From: Streptomyces sp. WZ-12
Lineage (GTDB): Bacteria; Actinomycetota; Actinomycetes; Streptomycetales; Streptomycetaceae
Reading direction: 5' to 3'
DNA: 64,000 nt
Assembly: GCF_028898845.1 (NCBI RefSeq)
Contig: NZ_CP118574.1
Coordinates: 1,922,001-1,986,000 of the forward strand
Both the position numbers and the translations under genes were made by a program. Position 1 is the first letter of the stretch; every line of letters begins with the position of its first letter. Under the pieces are notes generated by a model. That model ran no database searches. It was given only the letters and a program-made list of their open reading frames with translations, and was not told where the DNA came from. Positions 52,460-61,697 of the stretch are shown in pieces.

Positions 52460-52904
52460 TCGCGCCCCATGCCTTCCGCACTGTGACACTTCTGATGTAA
52501 CACTCGCGATGTTAAGAACGCGTTCCACTTTCCACAAGCCCCCTCGCGCCAAGTGGCCGTCAACGTCAAAAAGCCCGTCGCGTCGATGCTCAACCGCCAT
52601 CTCCGCCACGGGCCTTCGCGCGCCGCTGTCGCCGCGCCGCTATCCCCCGCCGAGCCGGTCGATGAGCCGCGCGGGGGCTATCCGGCGACCGGGCACCGCC
52701 GTTGCCCGCACCGCCGCCGCCCTCTGTCGCACCGGCCTCGTCATGCCGTCCTCCATGTCCGCTCCCCCGTCCCGGCACCGGCGCGGTGCCCCTCAGTGAG
52801 CCGCGCATGCGCCCGCGCATCCCGTCACCAACAACGCTAACCGCGACCACTGACAACGGCCCGCACAGCCCCGAACACCGGGCCGGCGGAGGGACAATGC
52901 CGTC
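52460..52904. promoter_or_regulatory. Intergenic region between CaiB-type and MgtC-type genes
   Basis: 445 bp without a supportable gene. The left end has an operator-like repeat (52498-52514) and GTGTTAC/GTGTCAC direct repeats just upstream of the CaiB start. The rest shows only low-quality frames. Confidence 0.5.
52498..52514. promoter_or_regulatory. Operator-like inverted repeat TAACA-N7-TGTTA upstream of CaiB-type gene
   Basis: Perfect 5-bp arms lie about 40 bp before the CaiB ATG in an AT-rich patch that also holds a TTAACA/TTACAT promoter-like pair on the minus strand. A FadR- or TetR-type repressor site is plausible. Confidence 0.4.
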
Positions 52905-53639
52905 ATGTCACAGCTCTCTTCCGCACTGTTCGACGTCCGCGCCGGGCAGGGACTGCGCCAGTTCGCGGAGCTGGCCATAGCCCTGCTGTTGTCCTCGCTG
53001 ATCGGGTTGGAGCGCGAGGCCCGGCAGAAAAGCGCCGGGTTGCGCACCCACACCCTCGTCGGCGTGGGCAGCGCTCTGTTCATGGAAGTGTCCATCCACG
53101 GCTTCAGCTCCATGCTCGGCATCGAGGGCGTGGCGCTGGACCCCTCCCGGGTCGCCGCGCAGGTCGTCTCCGGCATCGGCTTCATCGGCGGCGGCCTGAT
53201 CTTCGTGCGCAAGGACGCGGTCCGGGGACTGACCACGGCCGCCACCATCTGGCTGACCTGCGCCATCGGGATGGCGTGCGGCGGCGGGTTGCCGCTGCTC
53301 GCGATCGGCGCGACGGCGGTGCACTTCCTCATCGTGCGCGGCTTCTCCAAGGTGTCGGAGCGCATCACCTCGGGCACGGCCCTCGACCGGATAGAGCTGC
53401 GCCTGACCTACCAGACACAACGGGGGCTACTGGGGCGGATGTTGGAGCTGTGCACCGGCAGCGGGTTCCGGGTGACCGACGTCCAGGTGGAGACCGCCCC
53501 GGCAGACGTCTCCATGGCGGCCGAGGTGCTGCTGCGCATGGAGGGCAGCGGCTCCGCGCACCCCCTGGTCGAGGCGTTGACGGAACTCGACGGCGTCCGC
53601 GGGGTGGCACTGGGGCGGCACGACGACAGCACGGAGTGA
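52905..53639 (+). CDS. MgtC/SapB family membrane protein
   Basis: A 244-residue protein with four to five N-terminal helices (ELAIALLLSSLIGLEREARQ, AAQVVSGIGFIGGGLIF, LTTAATIWLTCAIGMACGGG), holding the MgtC motifs GLERE and GIGFIGGG. The C-terminal ~85 residues form a soluble ACT-like domain (RIELRLTYQTQRGLLGRML). The family is tied to growth at low magnesium and P-type ATPase control. It is monocistronic; GGAGGG lies 13 nt upstream of the ATG. A GCCGCCC/GGGCGGC hairpin at 53667-53691 separates it from the convergent MFS gene. Confidence 0.9.
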   Translation: MSQLSSALFDVRAGQGLRQFAELAIALLLSSLIGLEREARQKSAGLRTHTLVGVGSALFMEVSIHGFSSMLGIEGVALDPSRVAAQVVSGIGFIGGGLIFVRKDAVRGLTTAATIWLTCAIGMACGGGLPLLAIGATAVHFLIVRGFSKVSERITSGTALDRIELRLTYQTQRGLLGRMLELCTGSGFRVTDVQVETAPADVSMAAEVLLRMEGSGSAHPLVEALTELDGVRGVALGRHDDSTE

Positions 53640-53666
53640 GCGTCGACCCCCGACGCGCACACCGGA

Positions 53667-53691
53667 GCCGCCCCGGGTCCCCGTGGGCGGC
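53667..53691. terminator. Bidirectional terminator between MgtC-type and MFS genes
   Basis: 7-bp perfect arms with an 11-nt loop lie between two convergent stops (53639 and 53702). Confidence 0.5.
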
Positions 53692-53701
53692 CCCTCCCCC
53701 A

Positions 53702-55249
53702 CTACGGCGCACCCGCCGACGGCTCCCCGCCGTCGGCGTCCGCCGCACGCGCCCCGCGCACTCCGTCCCACCCCGGCCCCGGTTCCCGCCCCGGCATGAG
53801 GTGGTCAGCGATCGCCTGACGGTCCACCAACCGCCCGAGCCGCCGCGGAACATCGCCGCCCACCAGGACGACGACCAGGAGCGTCAGCCCGAAGGTGAGC
53901 ACCGCCAGGGCCCGCCCCAGGGGCATGCCCCGGGCGAGCTGTGCCCCCAGGACCGGCGCCACCGCCCCGCCCAGCGCCCCCGCGTTGTAGACGAACCCGA
54001 GCGAGGCGGCGCGGGTCGCGGTCGGGAAGTGGCCCGCGATGTACTTCGGCAGGATCCCGGAGATGCCCTGTCCGAGGGCCAACAGCACGAAGATCAGCAC
54101 CCCCAGTCCCACCAGGCTCCCGCGCACCGCGAACACCGGGAACACGAACGCCAACGACGCCAACAGGGTCCAGGCGTAGGCGCGTCGGGTCCCCAGCAGA
54201 TCGCCGGCGAACCCGGCCAGCCAACAGCCGGCCATGGCGCCGAAGCCCGCGAAGAACATCACCGCGCCGACCTGCGCCGGGGTGTAACCGAGGTCCGACT
54301 TGAGGTAGGTGGGCAACAGGGACTGCACCGGCCAGCTGTACAGGAACGCGCAGAAGACCGTCACCATCAGGGAGACGTACCGCAACCAGCCCCGGTGTCC
54401 GCCCAGTTGCACGGCGAAGGCGACCAGGCACAGCGCGGCGACCGCGGCCGACCAGGGCACGAACCCCGCGCCCAGCGGCGTGAACGCGCAGCACAGCGCG
54501 GCGCAGGCGACCGCCGCCAGCGCGGAGTTGGCCCGTCGGCGGGGCCCGCTGACGAACAACGACCAGAACGGATGCGAGCGCTCCGGTACCTCGTCCCCGG
54601 GGCGGTGCGCGGCGTCGCCGACCGCGTCCCGCCACTCCGCGGACTCCGGCAGTGATCTACGCATCCACAGGGCGACCAGGACGGGCAGCACCCCGATCCA
54701 GAACATCCAGCGCCAGCCCCCTACGGGCACCACCCAGGCGTAGAGCTGACCGGCCAGCACCGTGCCGCCCGCATAGCCGGAGATGAGGAATCCGGAGGCC
54801 CGGTTGCGCAGCCGTGCGGGCCAGCTCTCCAGGACGTACGTCACGCTGGTGCTGTACTCCCCCGCCATGCCCAGCCCGATCACCAACCGGGCGGCGAACA
54901 GGCTGGTGTAGTCCCAGGCGAACCCGCAGGCGAAGGTGCCCAGCGAGTAGAGCAGGATGCTGGCCACCATGGCCGCTCGCCGGCCGCGGCGGTCGCCCAG
55001 CGCCCCCAGGAGCGCACCGCCCAGCCACCGGGTGATGAAGGCGGCGGAGACGAGCGAGGCCGCGGTGGCGGTGTCCAGGCGGAAATCGTGGGCGATCTCG
55101 GTCAGCACCAGGGTGATCAGCACGAAGTCGAAGCCGTCCAGGAGGTAGCCGATCCAGGCGGCGGCCAGCGCCTTCCACTGGCGCGGGGCGACCTCGCGCC
55201 ACCAGGCGCGGCGCGGCGCCCGGTCCGGGGTGTCCACGGGGCGCGTCAT
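53702..55249 (-). CDS. MFS transporter, metabolite:H+ symporter / sialic-acid-transporter-like
   Basis: A 515-residue, 12-helix major facilitator. Helix 1 carries WIGYLLDGFDFVLITLVL, the start typical of the aromatic acid/sialic acid (NanT-like) symporters. Loop 2-3 reads ALGDRRGRRAAM and helix 4-5 GLGMAGEYSTSVTYVLESWP. The C-terminal tail of ~40 residues is polar. The ATG at 55249 is 12 nt after GGAGGAGG. It appears monocistronic. The substrate is not readable from sequence; an organic acid is likely. Confidence 0.85.
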   Translation of the reverse strand: MTRPVDTPDRAPRRAWWREVAPRQWKALAAAWIGYLLDGFDFVLITLVLTEIAHDFRLDTATAASLVSAAFITRWLGGALLGALGDRRGRRAAMVASILLYSLGTFACGFAWDYTSLFAARLVIGLGMAGEYSTSVTYVLESWPARLRNRASGFLISGYAGGTVLAGQLYAWVVPVGGWRWMFWIGVLPVLVALWMRRSLPESAEWRDAVGDAAHRPGDEVPERSHPFWSLFVSGPRRRANSALAAVACAALCCAFTPLGAGFVPWSAAVAALCLVAFAVQLGGHRGWLRYVSLMVTVFCAFLYSWPVQSLLPTYLKSDLGYTPAQVGAVMFFAGFGAMAGCWLAGFAGDLLGTRRAYAWTLLASLAFVFPVFAVRGSLVGLGVLIFVLLALGQGISGILPKYIAGHFPTATRAASLGFVYNAGALGGAVAPVLGAQLARGMPLGRALAVLTFGLTLLVVVLVGGDVPRRLGRLVDRQAIADHLMPGREPGPGWDGVRGARAADADGGEPSAGAP

Positions 55250-55491
55250 CGCGGGATCGGGCCTCCTCCAAGAGACGCCCGACTCACGGCAGTTGCGTAC
55301 CCGCACGCTCTCACCCAAACAGGACGTCGGACGTCCCATCTCATCGCATGAATCTGGCCCCGTGCGCGCTCCACGTCAATACCGCACCTGGCCCCCTTCC
55401 CATGTCCCCGCCAAACGTCCCCTCCCCGCCCGTCGTTGACGTTCCGCCGGCGCCCTGCCTAGGGTCCGGACCTCGGACCAGGGAGGACCCC

Positions 55492-56679
55492 ATGCCACGG
55501 CACGACACCTCGGGGCGGGACCACGACGTCGTCCTGTACGGAGCAACCGGGTTCGCCGGCGCGCTCACCGCCATGTATCTGGCCCGGCACGCCCCCGCGG
55601 ACTGCCGCTGGGCGCTCGCCGGCCGCAGCACCGCCAAACTGGAGCGCCTGCGTGACCAGTTGGCGGCCCTCAATCCGGCCTGCGCGGACCTGCCGCTGCT
55701 CCTGGCCGACAGCGCCGACCCGGAGTCGCTGCGCGCCCTCGCCGTCGGCACCCGCGTCCTGGCCACCACCGTCGGGCCCTATCTGCTGCACGGCGAACCG
55801 CTCGTCGCGGCGTGCGCCGAGGCCGGCACCGACTACCTGGACCTCACCGGCGAGCCGGAGTTCGTCGACCGGGTGTATCTGCGCCACGACGCCGCCGCCC
55901 GCGCGTCCGGGGCGCGGCTCGTGCACGCCTGCGGCTTCGACTCCGTCCCGTGCGACCTGGGCGTGCACTACACGGTCGGCCTGCTCCCCAAGGGCGTCCC
56001 GCTGCGCATCGACGGCTTCGTGCGGACCAACGCGTCGTTCTCCGGCGGCACTCTGGCCTCCGCGTTGACCGCGGTCGGGCGGCCGGCCGCCATGGCGCGG
56101 GTCGCCCGGGCCCGCCGACGGTCCGAGGCGCCGCCCGCCGGCCGCAGCGTGCGCGCCCCCTTCGGGCCGCCCGTACGGAGCCGCGAGACCCGCACCTGGG
56201 GCATCCCGCTGCCCACCCTGGACCCACGGGTCGTGGCTCGCTCGGCGGCCGCCCTCGACGACTACGGTCCGGACTTCCGGTACCGGCACTACGCGGGGGT
56301 GCGCAGGCTGCCGACGGCGCTCGCCGGGGTGGTGGGCGCGGGGGCGCTGTCCGCGCTCGCCCAAGTACCGCCCGCTCGCCGGTGGTTGTCCGGGCGGCTG
56401 CAACCGGGCGAGGGGCCGCCCCCGGAGCGGCGGGCGCGTAGTTGGTTCGTGGTGCGGTTCGTGGCGTCGGGCGGCGGGACCCGCCTGATCACCGAGGTCG
56501 CGGGCGGCGATCCCGGTTACGGCGAGACCGCGAAGATGCTCGCCGAGGGGGCGCTCAGCCTGGCCTTCGACGAACTCCCGGACACCGCGGGCCAGGTGAC
56601 GACGGCGGTGGCCATGGGGGACGCGCTCACCCGGCGGCTCCGGGATGCCGGGATCACGTTCCGGGTCGTCCGCGGGTAG
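55492..56679 (+). CDS. Saccharopine-dehydrogenase-like / trans-acting enoyl reductase family protein
   Basis: A 395-residue NAD(P)-binding protein. The N-terminal Rossmann motif is VVLYGATGFAGALTAMYLA. LTGEPEFVDRVYLRHDAAA and VHACGFDSVPCDLGVH are the segments conserved in the group that includes mycobacterial trans-acting enoyl reductase (lipid synthesis) and saccharopine-dehydrogenase-like proteins. The ATG at 55492 has GGGAGG 6 nt upstream. It is monocistronic. A reductase role in lipid metabolism is the best guess; lysine metabolism is unlikely. Confidence 0.88.
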   Translation: MPRHDTSGRDHDVVLYGATGFAGALTAMYLARHAPADCRWALAGRSTAKLERLRDQLAALNPACADLPLLLADSADPESLRALAVGTRVLATTVGPYLLHGEPLVAACAEAGTDYLDLTGEPEFVDRVYLRHDAAARASGARLVHACGFDSVPCDLGVHYTVGLLPKGVPLRIDGFVRTNASFSGGTLASALTAVGRPAAMARVARARRRSEAPPAGRSVRAPFGPPVRSRETRTWGIPLPTLDPRVVARSAAALDDYGPDFRYRHYAGVRRLPTALAGVVGAGALSALAQVPPARRWLSGRLQPGEGPPPERRARSWFVVRFVASGGGTRLITEVAGGDPGYGETAKMLAEGALSLAFDELPDTAGQVTTAVAMGDALTRRLRDAGITFRVVRG

Positions 56680-56691
56680 CCGGACCGGCCG

Positions 56692-57414
56692 TCAGGCGCC
56701 GGCCAGCGCCTGACGGCACAGGGAGTCGGCGGCCCGGGTGGTCTCCGGTAGGCGGTAGGCCGGGGCCAGGTGGAGCGTGTGCGCGCACGCCCGGTCGAGG
56801 TCCACCCGGTGACCGACGGAGACGAACACCGGCTTGACGCCCTTCTGGGTGCGCAGGGCACGTCCCACCTCTTCGGGCGCTCCACCCGCCGCCCGGTCGT
56901 CCAGCAGCGGGGAGGTGGCACCGCGCTCCGGGCCCGGCGCCTCGTACCGGAAGGCGAAGGGGTTCTTGGCGACCCCGATGGTGGGCAGTCCCGTCAACAC
57001 CCCCAGGTGGCTGGCGAGTCCGAAGCGCCGTGGATGGGCGAGCCCGTAGCCGTCGCAGACCACCAGGCCGGGTGTACGGGCGAGCCGGTCCAGCGCGTCG
57101 AGCACCGTCGGGATCTCCCGGAAGGCCAGCAGACCTGGGACGTACGGGAAGGCGACCGGGCCGACGGCGGTGGCCTCGTCGACGACCGCGAGGGTGCGGG
57201 CGTCGAGGGCGACAGCGGCTGCGGCGACCACGTCCCGCTCGTCGCCGTAGGCGACGTCGACGCCGACCACGGTGCCTTCGAAGCCCGGCTCGGGCCCGGC
57301 CTCGTCGAGTCGTACGTGGGCGCGCAGCCGGTCCTGGACCGCACGGGCCGAGGCTTCGTCCGCCGGCCAGTGCCGCAGTTCGTCGGCGCGGGAGATGCTT
57401 GCGGAGGTGTCCAT
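56692..57414 (-). CDS. nfi: Endonuclease V (deoxyinosine-specific repair)
   Basis: A 240-residue protein matching endonuclease V, which cuts near deoxyinosine (and in some species inosine in RNA). Conserved segments are GTVVGVDVAYGDE (catalytic aspartate), the helix FREIPTVLDALD, VVCDGYGLAHPRRFGLASHL and GLPTIGVAKNPF. The usual DGHG is DGYG here, a single change at a conserved histidine. It is convergent with the reductase gene (12 nt apart) and divergent from the YciI gene, with 80 bp between. Confidence 0.92.
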   Translation of the reverse strand: MDTSASISRADELRHWPADEASARAVQDRLRAHVRLDEAGPEPGFEGTVVGVDVAYGDERDVVAAAAVALDARTLAVVDEATAVGPVAFPYVPGLLAFREIPTVLDALDRLARTPGLVVCDGYGLAHPRRFGLASHLGVLTGLPTIGVAKNPFAFRYEAPGPERGATSPLLDDRAAGGAPEEVGRALRTQKGVKPVFVSVGHRVDLDRACAHTLHLAPAYRLPETTRAADSLCRQALAGA

Positions 57415-57481
57415 GGTGCCGGCAACGCTACCGAACCGCCGGCCGGGCGGGTGCGCCGCGGGCGGCCCGCGGCACGCGCTC

Positions 57482-57494
57482 TATATTTGCTGTC
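57482..57494 (+). promoter_or_regulatory. -10 hexamer TATATT giving a likely leaderless yciI transcript
   Basis: TATATT occurs at 57482-57487 in an otherwise GC-rich patch, 7 nt before the ATG. No Shine-Dalgarno precedes the ATG, which is what a leaderless start requires. Confidence 0.55.
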
Positions 57495-57794
57495 ATGTTC
57501 GTGCTGGAGCTGACCTACACCGCGCCCCTCGACCGCGTCGACGCCGCCCTTCAGGACCATGTGGCGTGGCTGGAACGGGGCTATGACGCCGGCCACTTCA
57601 TCGCGTCCGGGCGGAAGAACCCCCGGGACGGCGGCGTGATCATCGCCACCGGCACCGACCGGGCGACCATGGAGAAGCTCACGGCCGAGGACCCGTTCGT
57701 GCGCGCCGGCGTCTGCACGTACCGGATCACCGAGTTCGTGGCGACCAAGACCGCGCCGGCCCTGGCGGAGTACCGGGAGCAGCTCCCGTCCTGA
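57495..57794 (+). CDS. YciI family protein
   Basis: A 99-residue ferredoxin-like alpha/beta protein. DHVAWLERGYDAGHFIASGRK (conserved histidine/aspartate pocket, split across the helix) and EDPFVRAGVCTYRITEF are the YciI/YCII family signatures. The family has dehydrochlorinase-like members, but most are uncharacterised. It starts at an ATG with no ribosome site, just 7 nt after TATATT. It stands between endonuclease V and the sugar transporter gene with no clear operon partner. Confidence 0.9.
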   Translation: MFVLELTYTAPLDRVDAALQDHVAWLERGYDAGHFIASGRKNPRDGGVIIATGTDRATMEKLTAEDPFVRAGVCTYRITEFVATKTAPALAEYREQLPS

Positions 57795-57860
57795 CACTCC
57801 CGTCCGGGCCACGTGCTGCCTACGGGGCGCGTGGTGTGCCGCGGCTCCTCCTGGCGCGCG

Positions 57861-59300
57861 CTATGACGGGGCGGCCGGGGAGGCGGCCGAATTGCCCAGC
57901 GGTCCGGGGTCGGCCGTACCGGTGGCGGACGCGGTGGGCCAGCGGCCGCCGTTGCGCCAGTAGCCCTGGATCTCCTCCAGTTGGCGGCCCTTGGTCTCGG
58001 GCGCGGTGAACGCGGCGAACGCCAGGGCTCCGACAGCGAGCACGCCCAGGCCCGCGAAGGTCGGGGCGGGGCCCAGCTTCGTCATCAGCGACGGGAAGAA
58101 CTGGGCGATCAGGAGGTTGGCGACCAGGTCGGCGGTGAGCATCGCCGACGCCCCCGTGGAGCGCAGCTGGGCGGGGAACGCCTCGCTCGCGTAGACCCAG
58201 ATCAGCGATCCGAAGCCGAAGTTGAAGGCGGCGGTGAAGAGGAGGATCGCGGCGAAGCCCACCCAGGTGGTGGTGCCGTGCAGCTCGCCCGCGCTGAAGA
58301 CGACGGTGAGCACCGCGAGCATCACCACCATCGTGCCGATCCCGGTGAGCAGCACCATCCGGCGGCCCAGGCGGTCGATGATGAGGATCGCCAGCACCGT
58401 GGCCACCAGGGAGGCGAGTTCGACGAAGGACGGCAGCAGGAAGTTCTGGCCGTTGCCGGTGAAGCCCATCTGCTCGAAGATCTGCGGGCTGTAGTACGTC
58501 ACGGCGTTGATGCCGGTGATCTGGCAGAAGAAGCCGAGGCCGACGACGAAGAGCGCGGCGCGGAGGTACGGCTTGCGCAGCAGCGAACGCGCCGAGCCGC
58601 CGCTCTCCTCGGCCAACGCGGCGCGCACCGCGGCGACTTCGGCGTGCGCGTCGGCTTCGGGGTCGGTCCTCGCCATGACCTCGACGGCCCGTTCGTCGCG
58701 CCCCTTGAGGACGTACCAACGGGGCGTGTCCGGCAGCCGGAAGAGCGGGATCAGGACGATCGCCGCCGGGATCGCCGAGAGGCCGAGCATCCAGCGCCAG
58801 TGACCGCCGCCGGACAGGCCCCAGTTGACGAAGTAGGTGAGGACGATGCCCACGACCGTGGCCACTTGGTAGGCGGCCACGGAGGCGCCCCGGATGCGGG
58901 CGGGGCTCGCTTCGGCGACGTAGAGAGGCGCCGCCACGATGGAGATGCCGATCGCGATGCCGAGCAGGAAACGGACGGCGTCGAGCACCACGACGTTGGG
59001 GGCGAACGCGGACAGGGCAACGAAGACCGCGTACGAGCTGGCGACGATCAGCATCGCGGCTCTGCGGCCCAGCACGTCGGCCAGCTTGCCGCCGAACATC
59101 GCGCCGAGTATCGACCCGAAAACCAGGATGCTGTTGACCAGTCCCTTTTCGGTCTCGGTGAGGCCGAAGTCCTTGCTGAGGAACACCAGGGCACCGGAGA
59201 TGCTGCCGGTGTCGTAGCCGTAGATGACGCCGACGACGGCGCCGGTGAGGGCGAACAGGCCGCCGGCGCGGCGCGGCGCGGCGATCGGGGCAGTGGACAT
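57861..59300 (-). CDS. Sugar porter MFS transporter
   Basis: A 479-residue, 12-helix sugar/H+ symporter. Family motifs are visible: GYDTGSISGALVF in helix 1, GGKLADVLGRRAAML in loop 2-3, PLYVAEASPARIRGA, QITGINAVTYYSPQIFEQMG in helix 7, and PETKGRQLEEI after helix 12. AAGGA lies 6 nt upstream of the ATG. It is divergent from the SIS/aldolase genes with 378 bp between and probably imports the sugar they use. The exact sugar is unknown. Confidence 0.92.
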   Translation of the reverse strand: MSTAPIAAPRRAGGLFALTGAVVGVIYGYDTGSISGALVFLSKDFGLTETEKGLVNSILVFGSILGAMFGGKLADVLGRRAAMLIVASSYAVFVALSAFAPNVVVLDAVRFLLGIAIGISIVAAPLYVAEASPARIRGASVAAYQVATVVGIVLTYFVNWGLSGGGHWRWMLGLSAIPAAIVLIPLFRLPDTPRWYVLKGRDERAVEVMARTDPEADAHAEVAAVRAALAEESGGSARSLLRKPYLRAALFVVGLGFFCQITGINAVTYYSPQIFEQMGFTGNGQNFLLPSFVELASLVATVLAILIIDRLGRRMVLLTGIGTMVVMLAVLTVVFSAGELHGTTTWVGFAAILLFTAAFNFGFGSLIWVYASEAFPAQLRSTGASAMLTADLVANLLIAQFFPSLMTKLGPAPTFAGLGVLAVGALAFAAFTAPETKGRQLEEIQGYWRNGGRWPTASATGTADPGPLGNSAASPAAPS

Positions 59301-59678
59301 GGGGAGTCCTTAGTGCGACGGAGCGTCATTGCTGCGTACTGCGTGACGGGCACCGGGGCGCCACGTCGACGGTCACGCCCGGACCGCGCATGACCGATCT
59401 TGCGAATATCAGGCACCTTTCACGCACCTGTCAACAATGAACTACCCAATTTCCCTTCCCCGCCACGCCACGCCATATCCCCCAACTCCCTTACGCAGAC
59501 ACCCAACTGCAGACCTCTCTACCGCGATCACTCGCACGAGGGATGGAACGCGTGCACGAACATGCGTAGAGTCGGCATCAGCAAAGCAGAAAGTTGCATC
59601 GAGACTGCAATACTGCGCTCCATCACGCACCATCCATCACCCATCCCCACCAGGGATCACGCACCACGGGAGGCGTCC
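59301..59678. promoter_or_regulatory. Divergent promoter region of sugar transporter and SIS/aldolase genes
   Basis: 378 bp, distinctly AT-richer than the coding DNA, with no supportable gene. It should drive both directions. A 5-bp inverted repeat at 59594-59610 is a candidate DeoR site. Confidence 0.6.
59594..59610. promoter_or_regulatory. Candidate DeoR operator TTGCA-N7-TGCAA
   Basis: Perfect 5-bp arms with a 7-bp spacer lie 69 bp before the SIS gene, in the region shared with the transporter. The DeoR regulator encoded at 61698 is the likely binder. Confidence 0.4.
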
Positions 59679-60584
59679 ATGAGCGAGACCTCGTACATGG
59701 AGCAGGAACTGCGCAGCCAGCCGGAGACCTGGCGGGAGGCGGCGCGCATCGGAGCCGCCGGCGGGCCACTGCCCAAGGCCGGCCAGCGCGTGGCCGTGAT
59801 CGGCTGCGGCACCTCGTGGTTCATGGCCCAGTCCTACGCCGCCCTGCGCGAGGGCGCCGGCCTGGGCGTCACGGACCCCTTCCCCGCGTCGGAGGCGTTC
59901 CTCGACGGCGACCGCGGCTACGACGCGGTGGTGGCGATCACCCGCTCCGGCACGACGACCGAGGTGCTGCGGGTACTGGAGGCGGTACGGGGCCGCATCC
60001 CCACGGTGACGCTGCTCGGCGACCCGGAGACGCCGGCGGTCGAACTGTCCGACGCTACGGTCGAGTTGCCGTTCGCCGACGAGCGGTCCGTGGTGCAGAC
60101 CCGCTTCGCGACCACGGCACTGACCCTGCTGCGCGCGCAACTGGGCCACGACGTCTCACGGGCGGTGGACGACGCCGAGGAGGCGCTGGCCGCGCCGGTG
60201 GCACAGGAGTGGGTGGACGCCGAGCAGTTCTCGTTCCTCGGCAGCGGCTGGACGTACGGCCTGGCCAACGAGGCCGCCCTCAAGATGCGGGAGGCATCGC
60301 AGAGTTGGACCGAGTCCTACCCGGCGATGGAATACCGGCACGGCCCGATCTCGATAGCTGCACCTGGCCGGGTGACCTGGCTCTTCGGGCCGGCACCGGA
60401 GGGCCTGGAGGCGGACGTGGCTCGGACCGGAGCGCACTTCGTGTCCCACGAGCGGGATCCACTGGCCGACCTGGTTCTCGTCCAGCGGGTCGCCCTGGAG
60501 CGGGCACGCGCCCGCGGCCTGGACCCGGACAACCCCCGCAGCCTCACCCGCTCCGTGATGCTCCAGGAACCAGCCACTCCCTAG
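59679..60584 (+). CDS. SIS domain sugar-phosphate isomerase/deaminase (AgaS-like)
   Basis: A 301-residue protein with two SIS domains and no glutaminase domain. The first has VIGCGTSWFMAQSYAALREG and VAITRSGTTTEVLR; the second has FLGSGWTYGLANEAALKMREAS and MEYRHGPISI, like the isomerase half of GlmS and AgaS. It likely acts on a phosphorylated amino sugar, either removing the amine or isomerising. GGGAGG lies 5 nt upstream of the ATG. The aldolase gene follows after 72 bp and the DeoR regulator follows that. Confidence 0.88.
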   Translation: MSETSYMEQELRSQPETWREAARIGAAGGPLPKAGQRVAVIGCGTSWFMAQSYAALREGAGLGVTDPFPASEAFLDGDRGYDAVVAITRSGTTTEVLRVLEAVRGRIPTVTLLGDPETPAVELSDATVELPFADERSVVQTRFATTALTLLRAQLGHDVSRAVDDAEEALAAPVAQEWVDAEQFSFLGSGWTYGLANEAALKMREASQSWTESYPAMEYRHGPISIAAPGRVTWLFGPAPEGLEADVARTGAHFVSHERDPLADLVLVQRVALERARARGLDPDNPRSLTRSVMLQEPATP

Positions 60585-60656
60585 CCATCCGACGTTACCC
60601 CTCTCTTCTCCCCTCCCCGACCTCAACCGACCGGTTCCACAAGGGAGTCAGGACAC

Positions 60657-61541
60657 ATGCCCCTCGTCCCCACCGCGTCGATCGTCGATGCCGCGCGTGA
60701 CGCGCGGGTCGGCGCCGCGGCCTTCAACGTCATCCATCTGGAAACCGCCGAGGCACTGGTCACCGCCGCGGAGCGCACGGACCGCCCGCTGATCCTCCAG
60801 ATCAGCGAGAACTGCATCCGCTATCACGGCAGTCTGCTGCCCCTCACCCGGGCCACGCTGGCCCTCGCCGAGGAGTCCACGGCCCGGATCGCGGTCCACC
60901 TCGATCACCTCACCCAGGCGGAGTTGGTCCACCAGGGCATCGCGGCCGGCGTGAGATCGGTCATGATCGACGCCTCCGCCCTCCCCTACGAGCAGAACGT
61001 CGCCACAACCGCCACCCTCGCCGCCTGGTGCCACGAACGGGGCGCCTTCGTCGAGGCGGAGCTCGGCGAGGTCGGCGGGAAGGACGGCGTCCACGCGCCC
61101 GGAGCGCGCACGGACCCGGCCGAGGCCCTGCCCTTCGTCCAGGCCACCGGCGTGGATGCGCTCGCCGTCGCCGTCGGCTCCTCGCACGCGATGCGGGAGC
61201 GCACCGCCGAACTGGACAAGGAGTTGATCGCGGCGCTGCGCACCACGCTGCCGGTCCCCCTGGTCCTGCACGGCTCCTCCGGCGTGCCGGACGACGAACT
61301 CCGCCGCGCCATCGCCGCCGGCATGACGAAGATCAACATCTCCACGCACCTGGTCTCCGTCTTCACCGGCTCAATACGGCGCACGCTGGACGCGGACCCG
61401 TCGCTGGTGGACTCCCGCAAGTACATCAAGCCCGCACGGGAGGCGGTCGCGCAGGAGGCGGCCCGGCTGCTGGAGGTGCTGAACACTCCGGTGACGGCAC
61501 CCACGGAGCTCCGGGTGGCGGAGACCACAGCTCGGGGGTGA
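60657..61541 (+). CDS. Class II fructose/tagatose-bisphosphate aldolase family protein (KbaY/GatY-like)
   Basis: A 294-residue zinc-dependent ketose-bisphosphate aldolase homologue. Zinc ligands are visible in IAVHLDHLTQAELVHQG (catalytic aspartate and histidine), EAELGEVGGKDGV, VLHGSSGVPDDELRRAI (histidine) and GMTKINISTHL for phosphate binding. Length and motifs fit the tagatose-1,6-bisphosphate group as well as fructose. The partner SIS gene is just upstream. Cleavage of a tagatose- or fructose-type phosphate is the likely final step of the pathway. Confidence 0.9.
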   Translation: MPLVPTASIVDAARDARVGAAAFNVIHLETAEALVTAAERTDRPLILQISENCIRYHGSLLPLTRATLALAEESTARIAVHLDHLTQAELVHQGIAAGVRSVMIDASALPYEQNVATTATLAAWCHERGAFVEAELGEVGGKDGVHAPGARTDPAEALPFVQATGVDALAVAVGSSHAMRERTAELDKELIAALRTTLPVPLVLHGSSGVPDDELRRAIAAGMTKINISTHLVSVFTGSIRRTLDADPSLVDSRKYIKPAREAVAQEAARLLEVLNTPVTAPTELRVAETTARG

Positions 61542-61697
61542 GCGGAGTGGCTGAGGCGACCTCGACCTGATCGCAGTGACCGCGAGCGAATGCCCGGCCG
61601 CCGCGAGCGGGGCCTGGGAACGGTCGACTGGTGGAGGTGAGCAGGTGTTCGTGGGCCGGGAAGCGCTGTGGTGGGGGCGACGAATTAGGCTCGCGCC

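Noticed and set aside
52553..52840. 95-codon frame between the CaiB-type and MgtC-type genes
   Set aside because: Low-complexity Arg/Pro/His composition, no ribosome site and no family; left as intergenic.
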